Positions 46,820 through 55,224 are shown, counted from the first letter of the stretch. The stretch: DNA of 64,000 nucleotides from a bacterium (GCA_017396025.1 JAFQNF010000040.1:47984-111983); one strand, 5' to 3'. The notes: a model not told the origin generated them from the letters alone. Program-made: numbers and translations.

Positions 46820-47664
46820 TTTTCGTTAAAGACTTCGTATGCTTTATATGAACTCCTTGTTAAAGGAGAGAAGAAAGTATGTTTTATACCAATTTGTTGT
46901 GCTATTTTTGCAAGCTCATCATATTCGTATGGCTCATAAAATCTAGCAACTTCAAGGTGTTCTTTTGTAGGCGCAATATATTGTCCTATTGTGACTATAT
47001 CACATTTTATTTTTGCCAAATCTTCAAATGTTTGTATAAGTTCTTCTTTTGTTTCACCAAGTCCAACCATTAGCCCTGTTTTAGTTAAAATATTGGAATT
47101 TTGTTTAATATAATTCAAAAAATCTAACGAACGCTGATAACTAGCCTGTGGGCGTGCCTTTTTATATAACGAAGGTACTGTTTCTATATTATGATTAAAT
47201 ACGTCAGGAGCTGCATTTATAACAATATCAATGCTTTCTTTTCTACCTTGAAAATCCGGAGTTAAAACTTCTATTTTTGCGTCAGGAGAAAGTTCACGAA
47301 CCTCTTTAATAACATTAGCAAAATGCAAAGCACCACCATCAGGTAAATCATCACGTGTAACAGATGTAATTACAACATAACTTAAACCTAACTTTTGAAC
47401 CGCATCAGCAACTTTCTTTGGTTCTAATTCATTTAATGGTTCTGGTTTAGCACAAGATATATTACAAAAACGACAATTACGAGTGCAGTTATTTCCCATA
47501 ATTAAAAATGTAGCAGTATTTTTTGCATAACACTCACTTTTGTTGGGACAACGAGCCGCTTCGCAAACAGTATTCAAACAATTAGATTTTAAAATATGTC
47601 TAACTGTTTTTGTTTTTTCTGTATCAATAATTCCTCGTTTTAGATAATCTGGCAATCTTTTCAT
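46816..47664 (-). CDS. lipA: Lipoyl synthase
   Basis: A 282-aa radical SAM enzyme inserting sulfur into octanoyl groups. CLNTVCEAARCPNKSECY (about 28-45) binds the auxiliary cluster, CTRNCRFCNI near 59-68 binds the SAM cluster, and a C-terminal RSSYKA motif (SPLTRSSYKA) is present. I chose the ATG at 47664, which has TATTCT six bases upstream; the frame extends 13 codons further without a ribosome site. Confidence 0.95.
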   Translation of the reverse strand: MKRLPDYLKRGIIDTEKTKTVRHILKSNCLNTVCEAARCPNKSECYAKNTATFLIMGNNCTRNCRFCNISCAKPEPLNELEPKKVADAVQKLGLSYVVITSVTRDDLPDGGALHFANVIKEVRELSPDAKIEVLTPDFQGRKESIDIVINAAPDVFNHNIETVPSLYKKARPQASYQRSLDFLNYIKQNSNILTKTGLMVGLGETKEELIQTFEDLAKIKCDIVTIGQYIAPTKEHLEVARFYEPYEYDELAKIAQQIGIKHTFFSPLTRSSYKAYEVFNEN

Positions 47665-47750
47665 ATATAAAGAATAAAATGCTAAAGAAAAAAAAGGAAG
47701 CATATGTTACAATAAAAATAATACGAATTCAGATTTTTAAAGGAATTACA

Positions 47751-48692
47751 ATGCCTACTGATTACATAAAATATCAAAATATAGAATATGTTATGCCTTT
47801 TATGTTTTGCAATGATTTATATATTCCTTTACTAGCTGAATTTTTTAAAGAAGAAGAAAACCCTGTCAAACAAGTTTTTGGGACACTGCAAACAATGTGG
47901 GCTGGAGGACGTGTTACAGAACTTCTTCCAACAAAAATTGGAACAATCAATGCATATTTGGCAAAACTCAGCAAATACAACATTGCTGCAGCGTTTACTT
48001 TTTCAAATTATTTTCTTAATGATGAAGAAGTAAATGACGAACTTAGCAATCAAATTTTAGATATCACTTCTCAATACAATTGTTATTATATTGTTTCGTC
48101 TGAAAAACTCTATAAACACATAAAAAAAAGATATCCAAACGCAAAGATGGTTTGTTCAGTAGTTATTCCTTTTATAAAAAGATTAGAAGGAACCTTTAAA
48201 GAAACTGAATTTTATAACAAAATGCTAGATAAATATGAAATTGTTGTTGTACGTCCAGAATGGACAATAGAAAACGCAGATAATATAAATAATATTATTT
48301 CTGACCCGAACAGACTTGAAGTACTTATCAATCAACCTTGCGAATACAATTGTCCAAACGCCAAAAGACATTATAATTTACTTGTGCAATGGGGACAAAA
48401 GAAAATTACAGAAGAATACTTATCAGAACAAGAAGATTTATTCTGTGGAGCAAGGAAGCTGAACTCAAAACCCCTTATGTTTGATAATTCACTTATGCAA
48501 AAACTAATAAATCAAGGAATAAAAAAATACAAACTTCAAGGCCGAACAGCTGACTTTGATTATCTTTTTGAAGATATTTATAGATACTGTATAAACCCTA
48601 AATATTCAAAAGAAGAAATCAGAAATAAATTTGATTTTATTTCTGCTCGTCTAATACAAAATCTGCCGAAAAGCGCAGTAACAATGTTATAA
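47751..48692 (+). CDS. Hypothetical protein, possibly a TIM-barrel fold
   Basis: A 313-aa protein with no secure assignment. Repeating beta-alpha elements (TKIGTINAYLAKLSKYNIAAAFTFSNYF; CYYIVSSEKLYKHIKKRY; IVVVRPEWTIENAD; RLEVLINQPCEYNCP) suggest a TIM barrel. The final N-Q-P-C-x3-CP resembles the cysteine end of U32 peptidase-type barrels. AAAGGAAT precedes the ATG. Divergent from lipA. Confidence 0.65.
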   Translation: MPTDYIKYQNIEYVMPFMFCNDLYIPLLAEFFKEEENPVKQVFGTLQTMWAGGRVTELLPTKIGTINAYLAKLSKYNIAAAFTFSNYFLNDEEVNDELSNQILDITSQYNCYYIVSSEKLYKHIKKRYPNAKMVCSVVIPFIKRLEGTFKETEFYNKMLDKYEIVVVRPEWTIENADNINNIISDPNRLEVLINQPCEYNCPNAKRHYNLLVQWGQKKITEEYLSEQEDLFCGARKLNSKPLMFDNSLMQKLINQGIKKYKLQGRTADFDYLFEDIYRYCINPKYSKEEIRNKFDFISARLIQNLPKSAVTML

Positions 48693-48694
48693 TC

Positions 48695-49090
48695 CTATTC
48701 TTCTATAATTTCAATTTCATTACCATCTGGGTCATTAACAAATGCAATTTTCTTAAATGATGAATTACCATTATCATCTTTTAATTCCAATTCAAATGGT
48801 TCATATAAAAACTCATAGCCCATAGATTCTAATTTTTTAGAAAATTCATCCATATTTTTTGTTGCAAAAGCGAAATGTCCAAATGCATTTCCATTTTTAT
48901 AACCTTCTTCTGGCGTTTCATAGTTATATGTTAATTCTATTTGGCAAGCATTTTCATCTTCACCTAGAAAATACAAATCACAATCTTCTAAAGAACTTTT
49001 TGAAATTAAATTTAAGCCAAGCAAATCCATATAAAACTTCAAAGATTCTTCTATATTCTTAACCCTAATCATTGAATGTAAAAATTTCAT
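48695..49090 (-). CDS. gloA: Lactoylglutathione lyase / glyoxalase I-like
   Basis: A 131-aa VOC-fold protein. It begins MKFLHSMIRVKNIEESLKFY (His5 metal ligand), has FGHFAFATKNMDEF near 75, and ends FVNDPDGNEIEIIE with the last Glu ligand. It detoxifies methylglyoxal adducts. I chose the ATG at 49090 because AAGGAG is seven bases upstream. Confidence 0.9.
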   Translation of the reverse strand: MKFLHSMIRVKNIEESLKFYMDLLGLNLISKSSLEDCDLYFLGEDENACQIELTYNYETPEEGYKNGNAFGHFAFATKNMDEFSKKLESMGYEFLYEPFELELKDDNGNSSFKKIAFVNDPDGNEIEIIEE

Positions 49091-49130
49091 ACAAAACTCC
49101 TTCATGTTCGCAAGATAATTATATAACAAA

Positions 49131-49814
49131 CTATTTTACAGTTATAATTGCTTTATCATTTTCATCAAAAAAGAATTCGACCATAGGGTTTTCATTTGGC
49201 ATTTCAATTGTATTCACAATTTTGGATTTTGGAAGTTTTACAAAAGTATCATTTATATAATTTATGCTCATAAAAATAGATACAATGATTAAAGATGAAA
49301 TCATAACCCCAAAAACAACAGCAGCTCGGCAATAAATATTATCAAAATTATCACACCTTTCTTCTTTTAGTTTTTTGATAATTTTTTTCTGAAAATTAAT
49401 ATTTAAATCATTTTTAAAATCAATAACCGAATGCTTAATGTTATTTTTCAAACAATATGCTCCAGCAAGTTCGGCTCTAGCCGGTTTAGATTTCAAAAGA
49501 TATTTTCTAAACTTTATGCTTTCATCATAAGAAAGCTCATCATCTATATAAGGCGAAATATTTTTGTAAAATGTTTCATATTCACGTATATTAAACATTT
49601 TACCGGCTTCTATCCTTTCAAATTCACTTACTAACTTTTCATATTCAAAATGCAAATTACTCATTATTTCTTTCATTTCAAGAAATTTTTGATAACAATC
49701 ACTACAAGTAATAAAATGATTTTCAACAAAAATCTTATCTTCAATATCTAACTTATTTTCAATGTATAAAGAGAGTAACGAAACAACTTTTTTACATGCC
49801 GATTTATCAATCAT
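49131..49814 (-). CDS. Membrane-anchored anti-sigma factor (zinc-finger type)
   Basis: A 227-aa protein. An N-terminal HFITCSDC (about 29-36) matches the HxxxCxxC of zinc-binding anti-sigma domains. A second related region follows near 85-125, and one membrane helix (about 165-185) precedes a short extracytoplasmic tail. It follows the sigma factor gene by 11 bp with GGAGGT before its ATG. It probably sequesters that sigma factor. Confidence 0.82.
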   Translation of the reverse strand: MIDKSACKKVVSLLSLYIENKLDIEDKIFVENHFITCSDCYQKFLEMKEIMSNLHFEYEKLVSEFERIEAGKMFNIREYETFYKNISPYIDDELSYDESIKFRKYLLKSKPARAELAGAYCLKNNIKHSVIDFKNDLNINFQKKIIKKLKEERCDNFDNIYCRAAVVFGVMISSLIIVSIFMSINYINDTFVKLPKSKIVNTIEMPNENPMVEFFFDENDKAIITVK

Positions 49815-49825
49815 CTAACCTCCAA

Positions 49826-50434
49826 TCATGTTAAATATGGTTTTAAACATTCCTGTAATTTATTTCGAGCCCTAGAAATTCGCGATTTAACCGTACCTAC
49901 ATTTGTTTGTGTAATTTTAGCAATTTCTTCATATGATAAACCTTGCAACTCACGCAAAATAATAACAAGACGAAAATGTTCTGGGAGTTGACAAATCAGT
50001 TCTCTAATAATATCTGTAAGTTCTTTACCTAAAGTTTTTTCATCTGGCATTAATGTGTTATCGCAGATATGCAATATACAATCATCATCTGAATCATCAT
50101 TAATCCAATAAGAATCTATCGATATTGCTTCCGGTTTTCTTTGTTTTTTACGCAAATCATCATAAAACAAATTTGTAACAATTTGTCCAAGCCAAGACTT
50201 AAATAGTTTTGGATTTTTTAGCTTTTTTATATTTTTTGACATACGAAATAAAGCTTCTTGCGTTAAATCAGAAATATTTTCATTTGTAGCACCTAAATAA
50301 CAAAAAGAAGCAAAAATATTTTTCTGTTCTCGTTTAATTAATTCTTCAAGCGCATCATAATTATCATCTTGAGCAGAACAAACTAAATCATATAAACTCA
50401 TATCTCTATATTTTTTCTTGGAAAGCCCTTTCAA
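49826..50434 (-). CDS. ECF-type RNA polymerase sigma factor
   Basis: A 202-aa sigma-70 family protein. Region 2 (NISDLTQEALFRMSKNIKKL ... FKSWLGQIVTNLFYDDLRK) and region 4 (LPEHFRLVIILRELQGLSYE, then TQTNVGTVKSRISRARNKL) are intact. The likely start is a TTG behind TAGGGG; an ATG 11 codons later is an alternative. It forms a cotranscribed pair with the membrane anti-sigma factor. Confidence 0.92.
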   Translation of the reverse strand: MKGLSKKKYRDMSLYDLVCSAQDDNYDALEELIKREQKNIFASFCYLGATNENISDLTQEALFRMSKNIKKLKNPKLFKSWLGQIVTNLFYDDLRKKQRKPEAISIDSYWINDDSDDDCILHICDNTLMPDEKTLGKELTDIIRELICQLPEHFRLVIILRELQGLSYEEIAKITQTNVGTVKSRISRARNKLQECLKPYLT

Positions 50435-50592
50435 AATATACCCCTATCATCAAGTAAAATTTATATATAATTAAATAAGCAAAAGGACTACATTCCACTA
50501 TGACCTAACAGTATAAACAAGTAGGTATATATTAAAAAAAATATGAAAATAAGTAGTGTAAAAAAAATAATTATAATTTTTAAAGAAAACAC

Positions 50593-50624
50593 TTGACTCT
50601 AATTTATGCTTTAGATAATATAAT
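50593..50624 (+). promoter_or_regulatory. Promoter of tRNA-Glu
   Basis: TTGACT (50593-50598) is followed by an AT-rich -10 region (TAATAT at 50616 with 17-bp spacing, overlapping TATAAT at 50619), shortly before the tRNA. The rest of 50435-50590 shows no gene. Confidence 0.55.
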
Positions 50625-50636
50625 ATTTGTCGATAG

Positions 50637-50712
50637 GCTCCCATCGTCTAGAGGCCTAGGACACATCCCTTTCACGGATGCGACAGGGGTTCAAATCCCC
50701 TTGGGAGTACCA
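50637..50712 (+). tRNA. tRNA-Glu (anticodon TTC)
   Basis: A 76-nt cloverleaf with encoded CCA. Acceptor GCTCCCA pairs with TGGGAGT (one G-T), the anticodon loop is CTTTCAC, and the T-loop is TTCAAAT. Confidence 0.95.
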
Positions 50713-50717
50713 TTTTA

Positions 50718-50740
50718 AGAGCCATAAGGCTCTTTTTTTT
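50718..50740 (+). terminator. Terminator after tRNA-Glu
   Basis: AGAGCC-ataa-GGCTCT followed by eight T. Confidence 0.9.
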
Positions 50741-50819
50741 GTGTTTATTTTCATATTTCTTCGCATTTTGGCAATTTTAGTAATTGACGAACTTAAAACA
50801 TACAAAAGAAAGGTCATAT

Positions 50820-51671
50820 ATGATTACTAAAATTTGTTCTCTTTCACAAATAAAACCATTTAATAATACAAGACAAGTGAGTTTTCGTTCACAAGAGCCA
50901 CAAACAGATACCTTTGTAAGAACAAATAATAATTTTAAACAAGCGTACGATTGTGCAAAAAATAAAATTATTCAAGCAATCATAGATACGAATACAGAAT
51001 ACAGTGTTGTCTTAGCAGAAAATGGCCAAGTGTTAGATGAAAATCAAGGTACAGAACATCGCTGCACAATTGATTCTAGAAAAGTTGAACAAAATAGCGT
51101 ACTAATGCATGGACATCCAAAGCCATTACCTTTATCTAGTGGCGATATTGCTTGTTTATTGGCATCTAAAGCAAAATCGCAGGAAGCAATAACTAAAGAT
51201 GGAAAATATTCAAGATTAACAAAGAAAGAAACAAATAGACCACTATTAGATTACAGAGAAACATATTTTCAGTTAGAAAAAGCTCTTTGTTTAAAAGCTT
51301 TAGACAAACTAGGCATTGACTATAAATTAAACAAACACGATATAGCCGGAATGTTTAAAGATTACTTAAATTATCAATGCGGTGCAAATCAAGAAGAAAT
51401 AAGTGATGAAGAAGCGTTTAAAGAAATGCCAAAATATGGATTAAGCACCGAAGATGATAAATTATTGAACACATATTCACAGTTAAAAGAAATGATGTGG
51501 TGGCAATTAATGAGTGACCCTCAAAAATATGATAAGGAACACCACACAATAATGGATAACTACGATTTGGTAAATTCATATCTTGATTCTGAAGAAGGAT
51601 TTGAAACAAGAGTAGAATTTGTTAAAGAAGTTGCAAATCAATATAACTTAGAATATGAATCAAATTTATAA
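50820..51671 (+). CDS. JAMM-like metallopeptidase candidate with N-terminal VSFR tag
   Basis: A 283-aa protein. Residues 20-23 read VSFR. The block VLMHGHPKPLPLSSGDI (94-110) resembles the JAMM/MPN+ zinc site H-x-H-P...S-x-x-D (H97, H99, S106, D109), and E67 (VLAENG) could be the upstream glutamate. The loop is one residue shorter than the usual H-x-H-x7-S-x2-D, so activity is uncertain. The C-terminal ~140 residues are helical and unassigned. JAMM proteins cleave isopeptide bonds next to ubiquitin-like modifiers or process peptidoglycan and toxins. No signal peptide. AAAGG precedes the chosen ATG. It converges on the phosphatase-like gene with a 3-bp gap. Confidence 0.6.
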   Translation: MITKICSLSQIKPFNNTRQVSFRSQEPQTDTFVRTNNNFKQAYDCAKNKIIQAIIDTNTEYSVVLAENGQVLDENQGTEHRCTIDSRKVEQNSVLMHGHPKPLPLSSGDIACLLASKAKSQEAITKDGKYSRLTKKETNRPLLDYRETYFQLEKALCLKALDKLGIDYKLNKHDIAGMFKDYLNYQCGANQEEISDEEAFKEMPKYGLSTEDDKLLNTYSQLKEMMWWQLMSDPQKYDKEHHTIMDNYDLVNSYLDSEEGFETRVEFVKEVANQYNLEYESNL

Positions 51672-51674
51672 TTT

Positions 51675-52454
51675 TTACCATCTAAAATAATCATCAGCAT
51701 CATGAACAAATTGAGCCAATTCTTGAACTTTTTCAGAAGATAGTGGTTTATTCATATCTTCATCTTTCAATATATTATATAGCTTATACCACATATATGT
51801 TCTGTCAGTACCTTGATGGCATCCAAAATAAATAGGCAATGGAATATCTGGATTATCGCCATTCATTGTTTTTATAAACATTTTAAGTGCCGAAATCTTA
51901 GAATTTGGTCTGTCTTCAGTATATGATGACGGATCTTTTATTAATTGTTTCATCATATCACCATTTACATCGAAAACACATAGTCTAGAATTATTTAAAG
52001 AAAATAAATCACAATATTTAATCCCAGACTCAATTACTGAATCCTTTTCAAAATAAGGAACCAGTCCAAAAATACTTTTTATACCAGCTTTTTTTAAAGC
52101 TTCAAGTTCTTCTGGTTTGCAACATAATTGTCTACCAGAATATAATTCATTTTTTCTTCTTTCTTTAAATGAAGCAATTTTTAATGATTCCAATAATGGC
52201 ACATCAACTTTTAATTCTGTTGACTGTTTCATTGGTGATTCCGAAGGTTTAGTAGAAACAGGTAATGTATATTTTGACAATGCGAACATTTCTCTTTCTT
52301 TTGCCAATTGCTCCAAATAGAAAAAATAAGGACCTAATTGATCTTCAAAATGAGCACGGACAATATCATGTGTATTATCTTGTTTATGAGGAATATACCT
52401 ATCCTTATACACAACATCACCACGAAAAGAGATATTAGGAACACTTATATTCAT
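51675..52454 (-). CDS. Tyrosine-phosphatase-like protein with N-terminal ISFR tag
   Basis: A 259-aa protein. Residues 8-11 read ISFR. A phosphatase-like region begins SGRQLCCKPEELEALKKAGI (106-125), analogous to the SGQP...LKxLGI entry of tyrosine/dual-specificity phosphatases. FGCHQGTDRTY (210-220) contains a CX5R P-loop (C212, R218). The N-terminal ~90 residues are unassigned. No signal peptide. AAGG precedes the ATG. Such phosphatases act on phosphotyrosine, inositol phosphates or other phosphoesters. The substrate is unknown. Confidence 0.72.
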   Translation of the reverse strand: MNISVPNISFRGDVVYKDRYIPHKQDNTHDIVRAHFEDQLGPYFFYLEQLAKEREMFALSKYTLPVSTKPSESPMKQSTELKVDVPLLESLKIASFKERRKNELYSGRQLCCKPEELEALKKAGIKSIFGLVPYFEKDSVIESGIKYCDLFSLNNSRLCVFDVNGDMMKQLIKDPSSYTEDRPNSKISALKMFIKTMNGDNPDIPLPIYFGCHQGTDRTYMWYKLYNILKDEDMNKPLSSEKVQELAQFVHDADDYFRW

Positions 52455-52530
52455 AAAATTGCCTTAGGTTATAACAACTTTAGTAACACCCGTAAATTTA
52501 TTTTTTTACTATTTTAGCTTTTATATTAAA

Positions 52531-53604
52531 TTATTTTACAGCATATTCCCATAAAGATTGTGCTTTACTTATTGTTTGTGCAACTGGTGAATATCCTTCT
52601 AAAGTCAGAGCATCTGTCGTATCATCTTCAAAATAATCTAACATCCTACTGTACATGACATTAAGATTATCCTCTACAACAGGCAACGTCCAAGATGTTC
52701 TTTTTCCATCTTTTTTAATGTCACAACGAATCTCTGGTAATTTTTGGCAGGTTCCATCTGGTGAAAACTGAGCATCATAGTCCACAACAACATCAGGTTC
52801 ATCATCATCATCGTTTAAGTATACTTTAACAAGTCGTTCTCTTCTTTTATCTAATCTATCGCCCATTTGCAAGTCAGAATTAATATAAATACCGTCTTCA
52901 ATTCCTTTAACTTCACTTAAACTAAGACTAACTCTACTTTGTGTTTGTTCTTCAGGAGTTGCACTCATCGTTGAACCAACTAAATCAGTTAAACCTGTAG
53001 AATACACTATTTGCAATGCATGCGGAAGTTCTTGGGCAGGAGGATCAATTGTTAAAACTTCATTTTGTTTATTATATTCAACTTCAACTTTTTGAATTTT
53101 AAAAGTCTTATCCATGCTATCAAATTCTTCTCGATATTGTTCAACTAATTCTGGATTCGGAATCGGCTGACCTTGTAATTTAGCAAGTAAATTTTTTGTC
53201 ATTGTTGTTATTTGAGAATAATACCAATTAGAAGCAACAACAGTTTTCATGCCTTGTTTTTTCACTGTTGCTAACATTTGGCGATAAGCTTTTTGATCAG
53301 GAGTAACTGGTTTTGGTAAAATAATCTTTTTTGAACCCTTTTCAGCTAAATCATTAAAAAGCGCAGGAATAAGTTGTGGGATAAGCGCAATTTCGGTAAT
53401 AGATTGTTTAACCACATCTTCAGGAACATCTTTTAAAGATTTGTATGTAGGCGTATCACCAAGCCTATACGTATCGGAAAGAACCAATTCATCAATTTTA
53501 GGGTCAACAACGCCAACCAAATCAGCATTAAATTCATGTTCTTTATATTTACGACCAACAAGACCATTACCATAGCGCCCAGCGCCAATTAATACAACAT
53601 TCAT
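52531..53604 (-). CDS. Rossmann-fold oxidoreductase-like protein (Gfo/Idh/MocA-type)
   Basis: A 357-aa protein with an N-terminal NAD(P)-binding motif, VVLIGAGRYGNGLVG (about 3-17), and a ...KKIILPKPVT block near 93 resembling the E-K-P motif of Gfo/Idh/MocA enzymes. The remainder forms a beta-rich second domain, rich in Asp around 265-275. I cannot name a substrate. Confidence 0.7.
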   Translation of the reverse strand: MNVVLIGAGRYGNGLVGRKYKEHEFNADLVGVVDPKIDELVLSDTYRLGDTPTYKSLKDVPEDVVKQSITEIALIPQLIPALFNDLAEKGSKKIILPKPVTPDQKAYRQMLATVKKQGMKTVVASNWYYSQITTMTKNLLAKLQGQPIPNPELVEQYREEFDSMDKTFKIQKVEVEYNKQNEVLTIDPPAQELPHALQIVYSTGLTDLVGSTMSATPEEQTQSRVSLSLSEVKGIEDGIYINSDLQMGDRLDKRRERLVKVYLNDDDDEPDVVVDYDAQFSPDGTCQKLPEIRCDIKKDGKRTSWTLPVVEDNLNVMYSRMLDYFEDDTTDALTLEGYSPVAQTISKAQSLWEYAVK

Positions 53605-53787
53605 TACACATATACTCTCTAAAAATCAATATATTGTTATTAAATCCCAAAATTATTTTTTTTGCGCATAAAAATATTATGCATGCGAATAAAAGCGTAG
53701 GCAAGCAGAAAATTAATATAAAAGGAAGAAACATTATTTACAAAAAGTGTTATAATTTAAACACAAAGAAAAATTAATGGTGAAAAA

Positions 53788-54624
53788 ATGGATAAAAAGA
53801 AATTTGCTTTTACTTTAGCAGAGGTACTCATAACTTTAGCAGTAATTGGTGTAGTCGCAGCCATCACAGTACCAGCAGTTAGTCAGCATACAAACAATGA
53901 ACAATATAGAGTTGCAGCATATAAAAATGCTTCTGTCTTAAACAATGCAATTCGTTTGGCTTATGCATTTGATAGTATAAGAATAAACGAATTCAAAGAC
54001 TCAAATGATTTAAAATCAAACTTTTTCTTCAAACATTTTAATATTCTAAAAAAGGATAGTGAAATTTCAAACAATTGGGGAGATAAAATAGAAGTAGAAT
54101 CATCTTTTTACTTAAATGATGGTACAAAATATGGTATTACTGAAAAAATTACAGATAACTGTGAATATGACGTAATAAATAAAGAAGATAATATTCCTTG
54201 CTTTTTTGTATATGTTGATGTCAACGGAGAAAAAAAACCAAACAAAGTAACAATGACAACAGATTTATACAAGGATATAAACACATTTTATGCATATGCA
54301 GACAGATTTATTCTTGAGCCTGGAGAAATTCATTTTAGTAACAATACGAACACTCCAGAAGCGAATCCGCCAATAAATAACAAACCAGAAGATAATACTC
54401 CTGAAGATAACACACCTGAAGATAATACACCTGAAGATAATATTCCAGAAGATAATACACCTGAAGATAATACACCTGAAGATAATACACCTGAAGAAGA
54501 TACACCTGAAGACGATAATAACGATGATGCACCAAAAATGGAAAAATGTCTGGATAAAAGACCTTATGATGAATGCGTAAAATTCTGTGAAAAAAATGGA
54601 TACCACAGTGCATTATGCAGATAA
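53788..54624 (+). CDS. Type IV pilin-like protein with PEDNT repeats
   Basis: A 278-aa protein. The prepilin leader and stalk are KKFAFTLAEVLITLAVIGVV with the usual Glu at +5 after cleavage before the Phe. A globular domain runs to about residue 195. Nine five-residue units follow (PEDNT with variants PEDNI, PEEDT, PEDDN; about 200-244), and then a 35-residue tail with four cysteines (KCLDK, DECVKFCEK, ALCR). Promoter-like TATAAT lies about 35 bases upstream. The repeat could act as a flexible acidic spacer presenting a disulfide-bonded tip. Confidence 0.85.
   Translation: MDKKKFAFTLAEVLITLAVIGVVAAITVPAVSQHTNNEQYRVAAYKNASVLNNAIRLAYAFDSIRINEFKDSNDLKSNFFFKHFNILKKDSEISNNWGDKIEVESSFYLNDGTKYGITEKITDNCEYDVINKEDNIPCFFVYVDVNGEKKPNKVTMTTDLYKDINTFYAYADRFILEPGEIHFSNNTNTPEANPPINNKPEDNTPEDNTPEDNTPEDNIPEDNTPEDNTPEDNTPEEDTPEDDNNDDAPKMEKCLDKRPYDECVKFCEKNGYHSALCR
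54385..54519 (+). repeat. 15-bp tandem repeat coding for PEDNT
   Basis: Nine consecutive 15-bp units, most reading CCTGAAGATAATACA, lie inside the pilin-like gene. The unit length is a multiple of three, so copy-number changes keep the frame. Several units are identical at the DNA level, which suggests recent slippage. Confidence 0.9.
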
Positions 54625-54645
54625 AAAATTAAAATAAAATATTTT

Positions 54646-54677
54646 AAGAAAGGTTTGTTAGTAAACCTTTCTTTTTT
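54646..54677 (+). terminator. Terminator after the PEDNT pilin gene
   Basis: An AGAAAGGTTT / AAACCTTTCT stem with a 6-nt loop is followed by TTTTT. Confidence 0.9.
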
Positions 54678-54690
54678 AGATTACAAAATA

Positions 54691-54715
54691 AAAAAGACTC
54701 TTTTCAGAGTCTTCT
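54691..54715 (-). terminator. Terminator after the duplicated tRNA-Val 3' end
   Basis: GACTCT-tttc-AGAGTC with an A-run to its left, a T-run on the minus strand. It follows the partial tRNA copy at 54716-54732 just as another hairpin follows the intact tRNA-Val. Confidence 0.75.
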
Positions 54716-54732
54716 TTATGGTGGGCGTTAAT
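54716..54732 (-). repeat. Duplicated 3' end of tRNA-Val
   Basis: TTTATGGTGGGCGTTAA is identical to 55045-55061, the CCA end and acceptor strand of tRNA-Val plus flank. The two direct copies bracket about 310 bp of sequence that looks less AT-rich than its surroundings and contains no recognisable RNA family. Confidence 0.75.
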
Positions 54733-54804
54733 GCTTAAATCGTAGGCAAAGAATGAGCCTTACGAGAGAAGTATGCGCAGATTGCGTAGAAAATCAAGCA
54801 AAGC

Positions 54805-54924
54805 TTAGACTTTCAAGTAGTCCAGCTGAGACGTAGGCTCGTAAACGCAAAAAGGACTACCGAAGTTATGAGACTTGTCTTGCTCGTTCGCAATAAACGG
54901 CATTACGTGTCGAAGATTCATCAT
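54805..54924 (-). CDS. Possible 39-aa ORF inside the tRNA-Val-flanked insert
   Basis: Between the two copies of the tRNA-Val 3' end the minus strand has an ATG-ATG preceded directly by GAGGCGGAG and a 39-codon frame (MMNLRHVMPF ... TSQLDYLKV). Composition differs from neighbouring genes. It may be a real small protein of the inserted element or chance. Confidence 0.25.
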   Translation of the reverse strand: MMNLRHVMPFIANEQDKSHNFGSPFCVYEPTSQLDYLKV

Positions 54925-55012
54925 CTCCGCCTCTTCAGCCTCTGCTCACTCGCGCTGAACTCTTAGACATGGTGCGCCTTGTAGGAGTTCCTATTCTAAA
55001 ACACAGCAAAAT

Positions 55013-55046
55013 AAAACCGAGAATAACTAATGTCATTCTCGGTTTT
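55013..55046 (-). terminator. Terminator after tRNA-Val
   Basis: A 12-bp stem (AAAACCGAGAAT / ATTCTCGGTTTT) directly follows the tRNA CCA on the minus strand. The T-rich right arm continues as TTTTATTTT. Confidence 0.8.
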
Positions 55047-55047
55047 A

Positions 55048-55123
55048 TGGTGGGCGTTAAGAGACTTGAACTCCTGACATCCTCCTTGTAAGGGAGGCGC
55101 TCTACCAACTGAGCTAAACGCCC
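55048..55123 (-). tRNA. tRNA-Val (anticodon TAC)
   Basis: A 76-nt cloverleaf with encoded CCA. Acceptor GGGCGTT pairs with AACGCCC, the anticodon loop is CTTACAA in a CTCCC/GGGAG-type stem, and the T-loop is TTCAAGT. Confidence 0.95.
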
Positions 55124-55173
55124 TCAACAATTATTATAATACTTGCTAAAAATTTTGAGTCAATAGCTAAATT

Positions 55174-55206
55174 AAAAAAAAGAGGAATTTTTTCAAATTC
55201 CTCTTT
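55174..55206 (-). terminator. Terminator after the rubrerythrin gene
   Basis: A 12-bp perfect stem (AAAGAGGAATTT / AAATTCCTCTTT) closed by four bases, with a T-run on the minus strand. Confidence 0.9.
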
Positions 55207-55224
55207 AATTTGGAAGTTTACTAC

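Noticed and set aside
54265..54613. Minus-strand frames with repeated IFRCI / YYLQV blocks
   Set aside because: They are shadows of the PEDNT repeat in the pilin-like gene and have no ribosome site.
54733..55040. tmRNA, RNase P RNA or 6S RNA in the tRNA-Val-flanked insert
   Set aside because: I could not find the tmRNA tag/tRNA-like ends, the RNase P conserved core, or a 6S-like open duplex. The identity is left open.
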